Below are positions 11,319-21,159 of a stretch of 64,000 nt of DNA, one piece after another; the first letter of the stretch is position 1, and each line of letters opens with the position of its first letter. The position numbers and the translations under genes were made by a program. The stretch is from Gonapodya prolifera JEL478. Lineage: Eukaryota > Monoblepharomycota > Monoblepharidomycetes > Monoblepharidales > Gonapodyaceae. The notes below the pieces were generated by a model. It was not told the DNA's origin. It did not search any database and was given only the letters and a program-made list of their open reading frames with translations. Where the stretch lies: positions 258,085-322,084 of the forward strand of contig KQ965766.1 of assembly GCA_001574975.1 (NCBI GenBank). The letters run 5' to 3'.

Positions 11319-11576
11319 CTAGCGCCAGTCATCCAGCATCCACCAGCGCGACAAGAAAAGATGCATCGTGTACATTTTCTGTGACCAAGGCTTGTGACCG
11401 GAAGGAAAATCCACAGTCGCGCAATTCAAGCACATAACGTCGGTGAAGGGATGGTTGGGCGCGCCTTCACACTTGAGAACACCGCACTGCGTACAAGCGG
11501 AGTGTCCACGTCTGTCCGCCACACACTCCCGACAGAAGTACTCCCCGCACGAAGGCTCCACGCACCTTCTCAGTTC
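11319..11576 (-). pseudogene. Cysteine-rich fragment of the F-box/Cys family
   Basis: The minus-strand frame reads LRRCVEPSCGEYFCRECV, ACTQCGVLKCEG and VMCLNCATVDFPSG, then a stop. The CxxxC/CxxC spacing resembles the C-terminal half of the protein at 34801-36006. There is a stop just upstream and no F-box was found, so this is either a last exon (a possible ACAACAG acceptor lies near 11575) or a truncated copy. Confidence 0.4.
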
Positions 11577-11782
11577 TGTTGTTTATTTCAGCCGTGTCCC
11601 ACTCCCGGTTGGAGGTCAGATAAAAAAGTACAGTTATGTACAAATAGTATCCATGCGATGAATCACTTTGTCTTTACGTAGGTCGTAGATTGAGAGTATT
11701 CACAAGACACATCTACATCTTACGTCTCATCGTTCAAATCAAAATTCCCTACCCTGGCCTCTATAACCACACAGTCCACCCA

Positions 11783-12027
11783 TCACGACTGATTCGCATA
11801 CTGATTCTGCGACCTGTACGCCATATCCCGCATCATTTGTTCCCGAATGTCCATCTCCGTCATCGTTCGCTCCACACCGTATGCGCGTTCGGGACTGTGA
11901 ACCTCCTGCATCTCCATCTGGGGCGAGGTCGTCGAAGATGCGTACCCATGGGGTGCAACGTCCCCGGCTCAATTCGGAAGAACTGTACTGAGGTCGTGCA
12001 CGGTCCCTCTTCACTTCACTCTGCATC
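11783..12027 (-). CDS. Unrecognised short C-terminal exon
   Basis: A minus-strand frame with good codon use reads GDVAPHGYASSTTSPQMEMQ and then ERTMTEMDIREQMMRDMAYR before a stop at 11783. An ATG at 12027 (MQSEVKRDRARPQYSSSEL) lies in another frame and could belong to the same gene through a very short intron or a sequence error. No domain is recognised. The region overlaps the 5' side of the bL12m gene on the other strand. Confidence 0.3.
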
Positions 12028-12160
12028 GTGACTTCTCCCAATAACACACACTCCCATCATACCATCTTCTCGCACTTCTACCGCCCCTGCCCTTTCAGCC
12101 CTTCTTTTCAGCCCGCCTTACTCTCCATCTCTGTGTTCTCTCTCCCGATTTGTCTTCAAT

Positions 12161-14810
12161 ATGAGCCGTCACCTCTCTCGGTAGGCCAGTCAACACCTCC
12201 CATTCTCTTCACTCCCCTCCATTAACCATCTCCCCCGTCTCCCTCTACCAGTCGCGTTCAGCAAGCAGTCTGCTCCCGTCTCTTCGCACCGTCATCCTCC
12301 CTCTCCACTCCCCTCTTCGCTCCTGTCCTATCACGCCGACACAACGCAACATCGACATCTGCTGACGTGTCGCCGAAAGTGGCTGGAATTGTCGACCAAA
12401 TTGCCTCCCTCACGCTCCTGGAGACGGCCGATTTGGTCGCAGCCTTGAAGGTGAAGCTCAATCGATACGGGCCACTGTTACCCTCGTCGGCTGACACGCG
12501 AATGTGAATTTGCTTGTACTTTGAACGTCCCACATCTCCAGACGCGACTCAACATCACAGAAGTCGCTATGCCCGTTCACGCCATCCCACAACTCCCAAC
12601 CGCCGCCTCCCCTGCCGCCGGAGCCGCTCCAGCAGCAGCCGCACCTGAAGTGAGCCTTTGTCTCTCCCTTTTCCAGTCTTCCCGTTTTTGACCTTCTCCC
12701 ACGACCCTCCCCATGTACTTCCTGAATTTCTGACATAAAAGCCCGAAGAAAAAGCCCCCGAAAAGACCCAATTCAACGTGAAGCTCGAGAAGTACAAGGA
12801 TGACGCCAAAGCCAAGGTCATCAAGGAGATCAAGTCCCTGATTCCGGGATTAAGTTTGGTTGACGTGAGTATTTGCAGGTCGCGAGCGGCGTGCGATGTG
12901 CGCGCCGGGTGTGAATCTGAGCATAGGATTGGGATGCGTACGTCCTTCTTGGAGTCGGGGTGATTCCTCTCCGGAGGATGGAGCACGTACCAGTTTGAGG
13001 ATCGGCAAAGAACCACAATTCGTCTTGGATTGGCGTCCTTGCTTTCCTTTTTTTTGCTTTTCTTTTTTCTTTTGGCACCAGTAAACCCTCCACCCGTGAG
13101 GCGCGCGGTGTGCGTGGGTGCAGGTAGGAGGTAGACCGAACAATGAGAAAGCAGAGGTCACTTGCAGGGCACCAACCGCAGCCGCATTTGTTCATTATTG
13201 GTACTGGACTACGCGGCAGTCTTATTTGCAGGGGGTAGAACGGACCCGATGAAGCCGCTGTGAGGAAGTTCGAGGATATTTCGCGGATGGACCGGGGACC
13301 GGCAGCTTGCTCAAATGTGGCTCTTTAATTTTTCCACCGCTTCACGTTCGGCACCTCGACTTGGGTGGTTGAAGTGACGGTGCATGTTTCTTTGAGATCT
13401 TGCGTCAATGTCGTTCCCCTAATTGATGGGTTGCCCCGGACATGAGATCCGACCTCGTTGAACTTTTTGAATTTTTGGCATCGGAACTGTCGTGGCACAT
13501 GATTCCGGGCGGTGCACGCGACCTTGCATTTTCTGCTTGCCTCTTCTGCGGGTGGTTTCTTTATGTTTTTTTTTTTCGAATTCGTTGATTGGAGATCCAA
13601 CTGCTGATTGCAGAGCGATCGCATCCGAGCCTTGGAGGTCTCGTCATGGATTGACTGAGTCGTGCTTGAACCTGTCCCGGGTTGTAGTATATTTTGGCAC
13701 ATCGCACACCCCCCTGTGTTCTGGCGGGGAGTGCTATAGTGCACTCCGGAGCCTTTCTTGCATCTTTTGGCTTTCATTGTTCGGGGGGGTTTTCTCTCTC
13801 CCTTTTCGATTGGAGATTCATCGCTTGCTGCTTATTGTGGTGCGACAGTAACGTCCCCTGAATAGGGCACGTGACAGACTGGTAGACTCACTGCGATGGT
13901 GTTGGAGCCTGTTACTTTTTGAAGTTTTTTTTTTTGGCACGTCTGGCTCACCCGGCACTGCTGCATGTTCTAGTGCTAGTGGGCACTGTCGTCTTGACGG
14001 AGGCGGTTTTTTTCTCTTTGAACACGCGTTTCTGTTCCCGCTTAGTGGGATTTGTTCGATGATTTCGGAACGAGATGTCCCTGCCGCTTGTTTCCTTTCT
14101 TCTTTTTGGCATTGTGTCACACCCCGCAAATGACCGCGGTTCATTGAAGTCTTCGTGCATATCTCTTTTTCCCAACGCGCTGTTCTCGCTCGTACTTGCT
14201 TGGACATTCGTGATGAACACGGGGAGAGGGTATGGCACAAGGCTTTGGAACCGCGCTTTGTTCTGTTTTTCGTCAGTCACTGTGACACGTCCCACTTACC
14301 GGATGGTTGATGTGACCGTGCATGAGGGCGTGTTGTTGATTCCAGCTGCTCGAAGTGGCAGACGCACAGGATCGCGGGGTTGCCCGAGTTTGGACCCGGA
14401 ACTGCGTTCGGTTGCCCTTTCTTTATTTGGCACCAATTTGCACACCGCAGCACAGCCGGAGCGGTGGTTGCAATTGTGCACTTCTGGATGTCGAAGTTAT
14501 CTCAGATCCTGCATGTGGCCCCTTGATGTCGATGCTCAAGACAATGTGGTCCGGCCACACGGACTTGAGCAGTGGATGGAGACTCCTGCAGGCAGCAGGA
14601 TCGACTTGGATACGGCTGGGGAATTGGGGCTGATTCCTTTCCATCAATTAATTCTAACTCATCTCCCCGTCCTTCCTTCCTCACACACCACAGGCCAAGA
14701 AATTCGTCGAATCCGCGCCCAAGGTCGTCAAAGAGAATCTGTCCAAGGACGAGGCCGAGAAGATCAAGAAGCAGCTGGAGGCTATTGGGGCGACTGTTGT
14801 ATTAGAATAG
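12161..14810 (+). CDS. MRPL12: Mitochondrial ribosomal protein bL12m (L7/L12)
   Basis: Five exons: 12161-12180, 12252-12450, 12542-12649, 12742-12864 and 14694-14810. The protein starts [20 protein letters not shown], an Arg/Ser-rich mitochondrial presequence. The N-terminal dimerisation domain is [20 protein letters not shown]; then come an Ala/Pro hinge ([16 protein letters not shown]) and the C-terminal domain [20 protein letters not shown] ... [16 protein letters not shown] ... [11 protein letters not shown]. It forms the stalk of the mitochondrial large subunit that recruits translation factors. All domains are complete. The first exon is only 20 nt, and the fourth intron is 1,829 nt, far longer than the other introns in the window (71-92 nt here). 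Confidence 0.92.
12865..14693 (+). repeat. Long intron with degenerate interspersed repeats
   Basis: This bL12m intron contains at least six copies of a pyrimidine-rich tract followed by TTGGCA, near 13070, 13477, 13693, 13936, 14106 and 14428. Longer similarities include GGTTGAAGTGACGGTGCATG near 13367 against GGTTGATGTGACCGTGCATG near 14305, and GATTGGAGATCCAACTGC near 13589 against GATTGGAGATTCATCGC near 13809. Spacing is irregular (about 130-400 nt). This looks like an old, diverged tandem or dispersed repeat. No snoRNA C/D pair was convincing. Confidence 0.55.
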
Positions 14811-15142
14811 AGATGCTGAGTACCCTAGTTTGGAAACGTGGCTATAGCTTAAAAAATCGCACTTACTTGAAATTATTTTCGCACGTTTCGAAAACTGAGA
14901 AGCCGTGCGTGGGCATATCCAAGTCAGGGCGCTGTCAGGTCAGGGTGCAAGAGGTCCACGCTTCGTTTATCTCCGTCCTCGATCACCACTCGTTCAACTT
15001 AACTCCACATTCTTGCGCGCACACAATGTGAGTAGTTCCCCGCCTGTCTCAATTCCGTCCCCGCGGACGCGCTCCGCCGCTCGTGAGCAAAAGTACCCTT
15101 GTTGTACCGACGTGGACTCTTCCACCGTCCATCGTCTCCTAG

Positions 15143-15484
15143 GATGCCCCAATCCAACTCCACACCCGGACGCCAGGACTCTGTACCCGAAATTTCGTCC
15201 CAGAAGAGTAGAAAGCTCGGGCTGGGCTCGATTCGCGACTTTCTTCTTCGGCGGTTGTCGAGGGGTGCTGTGACTGGCGCGGAGAGCTCAGAGGCTGCGC
15301 CGGCAGACGAATCTCGCGAAATTGAGGGCGATGGGAAGGAAAGCATGGAAGGGAATATCCCCGAGCTGTCTGTGACCGTGGAACAATTGGCCGACAGGGA
15401 CCACGACCAGCTGCCAGGAGCACACGTGCGCACGTCGACCCTGGACGAGATGTTGCCCCCGCCTGTGTCAAGGGCGCAGTCTAT
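15143..15484 (+). CDS. Candidate upstream exon (N-terminal extension of pyruvate kinase)
   Basis: The frame from ATG 15143 (MPQSNSTPGRQDSVPEISSQ ... LGLGSIRDFLLRRLSRGA ... ADRDHDQLPGAHVRTSTLDE) has good codon use and directly follows a CTCCTAG acceptor. A GTGAGT donor after ACACAAT near 15027 suggests that the start codon itself may be split by the intron (AT|G). At 15485 GTGCGG is a possible donor (the same hexamer is used in the metallophosphoesterase gene), and GCAG|C before the ATG at 15583 would keep frame with pyruvate kinase. The result would be an isoform about 115 residues longer. Alternatively it is a separate small protein ending at 15626. The inference rests on splice sites only. 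Confidence 0.4.
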
Positions 15485-15582
15485 GTGCGGATTTCTTTTC
15501 TCCTTTTCACCACATGTACCGTCTTCACCTTGTCTCACCCGGCCTGATAAATTTTCCGTCCACCCCACCCCACGCTTGCAGC

Positions 15583-18216
15583 ATGACGACCGACTCTCCC
15601 CAACCGCTCCTCTCCCCATCTCTTAACGGATACGCCACTGCCACGCCCGCGATCCGCACCCCCACGTTCTCGTCGCTCGGAGCTGCCAACTCGCCGCAGC
15701 TGTCGGCGCACCACATCACCCTGCCACACCCGAAGCAGGAAGTTGCACCGAACGACGCAGGGTATTTGGTAACGAGCGGTGAGTGCGAACGTAGTGTGGT
15801 GCTGAGGATGTGATGAAGTTGGCTGATGGCGTTGTCGCTTGGGTTGTGCGAAGACCACGCGGTGTTGATCAAGACCAAGATCGTTTGCACGATCGGTAAG
15901 TGGATTGTAGCCGCCTTGAAGAACGCTTGTTGGTATATTGATGTTTACATTGACAGGTCCCAAGACTCAGAGCGTCGAAAACATCGGCAAGCTGGTGCGC
16001 TCACCACCCACTACTTTCTCAAGGCAACCTGAACGCCCAATCTACCCCCTACCGTTTTAGGTCGAAGCTGGAATGAACGTTGTCCGTATGAACTTCTCCC
16101 ACGGGGACCATGCTGTGAGTTCGCCATGAGCTGGAATCCATGGGCTTGGACACTTTTTTGTTGACGCCCGACGTCCCCCATAGTTCCACCTCAAAACCAT
16201 CACAGCGATCAGGGCGTACCTTGCTCAGCGCAAAACGCCCAAGCATGTTGCCATTTTGCTGGACACCAAGGGACCTGAAATCCGGTGTGTGACTCGTCCT
16301 GTCTTCCAAAGCAGCATAACACTCACCACCCCGTCTCTCTTCTCCTCATTCGAATGTCGCTAGTACCGGCAAGCTGGAAAACCCCTCCCAGGAGATCCCC
16401 CTCACGGCGGGCCAGACCTTCATCTTTCACAACGACAAGTCGCGCTTCGTCGACGCGAACGGCGGGTGGACGACGTACAACCTTGCCGGAAGCGTGAGGC
16501 CCGGGAACAGGATTCTTGTGGGCGACGGTCTGATTGGGTTCGAGGTTGTCAAGGTGGACCAGGAGACGGGCGAGGTGGTGACGAGGGTCGAGAATGACGG
16601 TACGTTGAACTGGTACCCAAACGATACTTGTTGCGGCGCTAACTGATAAATAACGTGATTTAGGTCTCCTCGGAGACACGAAGGGCGTCAACTTGCCCGC
16701 CGTAGAGGTGCTCCTCCCCGCTATCACGGAGAAGGACGAGAAGGACATTCTGTTCGGTGTGCAACAGAAGGTGGACTTTATCGCGGCGTCGTTTATTCGG
16801 AAAGCGTCGGACGTGCACGAAATTCGCAAGTTGTTGGGTGACAGCAGGTGCGTTGAGTTGTTTCGGGCGTGACTCATGGACAATCGGCCAAGTCTGATGA
16901 CACCCATCGGGCAATCACAATCTCAGAATCAAAATCATCTCCAAGATCGAGAACCAAGAAGGTCTCAACAATTTTGACGAGATCCTGGAAGCCAGCGACG
17001 GTGTCATGGTCGCCCGTGGTGACTTGGGTGTCGAGATCCCCGTGGAACAGGTTGCAAGGGCGCAGAAAATGATGATTCGAAAGTGTAACTTGTGAGTGCT
17101 CACGGTGTGACCAGAGGGTATGACTCGAGCTCATTTGTAACGTCTGATCATAGCGCTGGCAAGCCTGTCATTACCGCCACCCAGATGCTGGAGAGTATGA
17201 TCGTGAACCCCCGTCCGACGCGCGCGGAGGCCACGGACGTCGCGAATGCTGTGCTGGACGGGACGGACTGTGTCATGCTCAGTGGTGAAACCGCGAAAGG
17301 TGAGCCACAAGAACCCTCTGCTTTCTTGCCCAGTCGTCACGTAACTGGATCGCAACCTCGCAGGATCGCACCCTGTTGCGGCCGTGGAGACCATGGCTCG
17401 TATTTGTCGTGAGGCCGAGGCGGACATCAACTACGCGGACCTGTACCCGACCCTCCGGAGACACACCCAAGTGCCGACAGGGACTGCAGAGGGTATTGCG
17501 AGCTGTGCTGGTGAGTATGATACCCGTAGGAAATTGATGGTCATTGGAGGACTCTAGGAGGATACTTACGCGCTCAGGGAGCCGCAGAGGATCTGTTCTG
17601 CCTTGACGCTTTTGTGGAGGGGTTAGGACAGAACCGACGAAGAACTAAAGCTGAAGCACCGATTCTGAGAGACGTGAAGAGCGCAGCTGTGCGCTTTTTA
17701 TTACGACGCTCAAAATCTTACTATGTTGATGCCGTGCAGTGAAAACGTCGTGGGATGTCCACGCGGCGCTCATCATCGTTCTGACAACAACGAGCAACAC
17801 CGCGCGATACATCTCCAAGTACCGTCCCATTGCGCCGGTGCTTGCCATCACGAGTTCTGATCAGGCTGGTATGTAGCATTGTTTTCGTTCGTTCGTCTCC
17901 GTCACTTATCGCTGACCACTTATTGCTCTACCCGGATATCAGCCCGTCAGTGCAGCACACTGCGAGGGATCTACCCCATGCTGGTACCATCAATGAAGGA
18001 CACTGAGAACGTCATTCACCGGGCGATGCTGTGGGGTGTGAAGAACGGTATGGCGCAGGCTGGTGACCCCGTCGTGGTGATTACGCATTACCTTTGGTTG
18101 TCGATGTTTTCTTTACTCACTTATTTCGATCAAAGGTTACTTCCGGTATCATCACAGAGGTTTCTGGGCAGACCAACTTGCTGCGTGTCATGAAGTGCCC
18201 CGGGTTCGACATTTAA
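15583..18216 (+). CDS. PYK1: Pyruvate kinase
   Basis: The multi-exon gene starts [20 protein letters not shown], and the conserved barrel begins [20 protein letters not shown]. Recognisable parts are [27 protein letters not shown], the B domain ([20 protein letters not shown]), the active-site signature [13 protein letters not shown] with its catalytic Lys, [43 protein letters not shown] and the C-terminal domain [14 protein letters not shown] ... [20 protein letters not shown] with a stop at 18214-18216. It makes pyruvate and ATP from PEP and ADP in the cytosol and normally needs K+, Mg2+ and an allosteric sugar phosphate. About ten short introns were read; the intron before VKTSWD is about 229 nt. 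The N-terminus before the barrel is about 65 residues and may be longer (see 15143-15484). Confidence 0.93.
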
Positions 18217-18340
18217 AAGTAAAAATTATCGATTTATCTTACAGTAGACTGGTCGTCACGTTTGTCTTGGGCATCAGAGTACAAGTAACATTGTGTTTGT
18301 GGATCTGCGCGCCACCAGGAACAATCCCATTTAATCGCCT

Positions 18341-20826
18341 ATGGACACAAAGACTCCTTCGTTTCGTCTGCTCTCCCTTCCTCCCGAGCTTATCGGTCGT
18401 GTCGGAGTCTTCTGTCACGAGTACCGGCTGGCTTTTCCTGTCGGCGCGCTGAACAAGTCACTGGTGGACATATTTCGCAATCCCTGGTCCATCAGCGCTC
18501 GAGCCCTACAACATTTTGATTCCCGATACACACACTGTCTTGTGAGGTGGCTTCGGGTGACCTCGAGGTGGTACGCCTGCTTTGCGGTTGTGTTGAAAAC
18601 CTGAACATCCCCGTGGAGCTTCCAGCGGAGTCAACAGGACCATACACACCACTCATTCGAGCTGTTGGTCGGAGCAACATTGACGTCGTGAAGCTCCTCC
18701 TCTCCCGAGGGTCGACAAACCGAGACGTTGTCCATCCTGATCTTGTTTGTGGTGCCGCGGCGTCTTCGATATTTGATCTTTTCGGACTTACAACATCTGG
18801 AGGTGGTGTGTTGGATGACGAGGAGTGGAATCTCGTTGCGGGAGTGGCAGCAGGGAATCCATCCCACGGGAGTGCGATGGTGGAAGCCGTCAAGGAGTTT
18901 GATCCCATCACCGATAGGTGTGCACTGTTCTGCGCCATTGCTGCGGCCCATAATGGGAATGTTGAAGTGATGAAGATGCTCGCAGCGGAGGGTTTCGGAG
19001 AAAGTATCCAATTTCAAACGGGTTGGAAACTACTTGCAAAAACAGCAGCGGGCCTTGGACATTTGGAGATACTCGACATCACTACAAAGATGAAAGGGGG
19101 CTCCGCAGGCCGGGATGCCCTTTCGTTGGAGTTTGCCGTCAGGGCTGGCCCAATAGTGGGTTTCAAAATTAACAGGAATGCTCCGGAATGCCATTTAGCG
19201 GAATGCAAAAATGCCATTCCGGAGCATTGCGGCATCATTTTAGAAGACGGAATGCTCTGGAATGGCACGGATCACCGGAATACATAAATTATATGACGAT
19301 CTCCCTGAAACCACACCCGATGCGTCATGAATTCTCTCACAAGCTCAACATCAATCCAGATCTCGAGCGGGGCGGGGCACCTGGTGCTGCGGCTGCGGTG
19401 GTCAACCTGGCGGTGCACCAATCCTTCAGTCGCCAAAAGCCAGATGAATGCAAAGAAGGGAGTACCGAAAACAAATTTCGAATTAACTGTACAGATATAG
19501 AAGCGACACGATTTTATTTTGGGTAATCAGGGACAGTCTGAGAGGTTTCAGCGGGTGAAAGGCATTCCGGTGCACAATTATATTTGAAACCCCCACACAC
19601 GGAATACACCGGAATGAACACCGGAACTATATTTTGAGCATTCCGGGGGGTGGCATTCCGGAGCATTCCAGTTAATTTTGAACCCACTAATGTGACTCAT
19701 CAAAGCCATCCTGACAACGGCAACATCCGCCAATTTTGCGCCAGATGGACACTGTCTTGCCGATGCAGCGAAGAGGTCGACTGACTCTTTCGAGTCTCTT
19801 CGTCTTCTCTTTGATTATCATGACACCCATCCTGGGGCCTTTGGCGTGGTACCTCCGGCTGTACTGTACCATGCGCTTGTTGCTACATGTGTGAATCGCA
19901 ATGTCGATGCAGTGGAGCTTATTTTCGACTATGATGCTGAGCCCATGTGGATCAGATCTTTCTTGAAGAGGATCTCAGCTAAGCTTACAGAAGCCCGACT
20001 CACGAACGTGATCACAACATGGCATAATCTCGAGGGAAATTATGTTCGAAATGGATTTTTGTTGTTCATGGCAGCACGACTGGGTCGCGTTGAAGCCATT
20101 AAGATCCTTCTGGAACAACAGCCACCACATTGCGCTTAGGCGCGAAACGCACTTGCCTACGCGCAAAGATATGGCAGACCAAAATCGATCATGGCGATCA
20201 TGGAAGCGATGCCAGAATCGGTTGTCCAGTCGGATCCGTGGGTGGAGCCTGCGGCTGCCCATCGTGGATACACCAGTATTGTGGAAACCATTTTAAAACT
20301 TTGTCGAGCTGGCATCATTCAAATGAATCTCGAGCAATTGCTCCTCTCAGCCGTGCGCGGTGGTCATACAGGCGCCGTGAAACTCATCATGAGATACCTC
20401 GGCAAATCAGCTGTCCAAATATTGTACTTTTCAGAACATTTCTGGACGGCCGTGAAAGCGGGCTTCACCTCCCAACTTGCCGGGGCGATTCTTGGATTTG
20501 GAAACGACGAGGCGATACTGGTGGCTGCCAAACGTCTGCTACCCATTGCGGTGAGTGAGGGGTCAGTCAGAGCACTCAGGATGCTTCTCCGCCCCCGAAA
20601 GATTGGCACGGCGCTCGTGGACGTTCACCAAGATAATGATGCAGCTCTGTTAGCGGACGTGGACACTGGAATGAGTACGGGAGTGGAGTTTTTATTTGGA
20701 GGTGGAGCAAACCCAGAGTATACTTGGTGGGAAAAGGCAATGAGACTGGCAAAGCGGCGTAAATTTCGAAGTGTGGTAGACATCATGAAGAGGCATGGCG
20801 ATAAAGCTTCATGGACTGAATCGTGA
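18341..20826 (+). pseudogene. F-box/ankyrin-repeat pseudogene disrupted by a MITE
   Basis: It begins MDTKTPSFRLLSLPPELIGR, F-box-like, then continues in another frame with ankyrin repeats: VASGDLEVVRLLCG, TPLIRAVGRSNIDVVKLLLS, IAAAHNGNVEVMKMLAAEGF, LVATCVNRNVDAVELIFDYD, AARLGRVEAIKILLEQQ, AAAHRGYTSIVETILKLCRA, LLSAVRGGHTGAVKLIMRYL, ending GDKASWTES. Three kinds of damage are visible: a frame change near 18500-18545, the 532-bp element at 19156-19687, and an in-frame TAG at 20137-20139 with the same frame continuing as ARNALAYAQRYGRPKSIM. Such F-box/ankyrin proteins are usually substrate adaptors of SCF ligases. This copy is most likely dead. Confidence 0.7.
19156..19687. mobile_element. MITE-like DNA transposon, 532 bp, TA target duplication
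   Basis: The two ends are inverted copies of each other over about 36 bp: GTGGGTTTCAAAATTAAC at the left against GTGGGTTCAAAATTAACTGG (read inward) at the right, both running on into GGAATGCTCCGGAATGCC. It is flanked by TA on both sides (19154-19155 and 19688-19689), as expected for a Tc1/mariner-type or related insertion. The interior has many GGAATG/CATTCC words in both orientations, so the element can fold on itself. No transposase frame is present, so it is non-autonomous. The TIRs are nearly identical, which suggests recent movement. Confidence 0.85.
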
Positions 20827-21159
20827 AACTGCCTTGATGTGGATAACGGCTAAATAATTATGATGGACTGCGTTAGTAGTTGTTGTACAAGATAAAGTGT
20901 TGCAGGTAGGCAAGTTTGATGGCAATTTGGTGGCAAGGACTACAACAGGATGATGGTGGAACATCCACATGCAAGTGCGCAGCAGGAACAGAGAAGCGCG
21001 GCTATCCAGCTGAGACGTGTGCATGAGTGCGGATGTAGAACATGTCTAGCAGAGTACGTTGAAGATGTTACTTCAGGAGAGTTCCCGTTGGTAAGCGTCA
21101 GACATTTCGTGAAATTCAGAATAAAACTGATCAGCATTTGCAATGAATTACATACATAT
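20827..21159. other. Short intergenic stretch between convergent genes
   Basis: Nothing supported apart from the 3' flanks of the ankyrin pseudogene and the FYR-domain gene. Confidence 0.4.

Noticed and set aside
12028-12533. Minus-strand frames over the bL12m 5' exons
   Set aside because: They are shadows; the plus strand reads a continuous L7/L12 N-terminal domain with correct splice phases.
14075-15031. 318-codon plus-strand frame across the end of the long bL12m intron
   Set aside because: It overlaps the last bL12m exon in another frame and has no domain; it is likely chance in GC-rich DNA.
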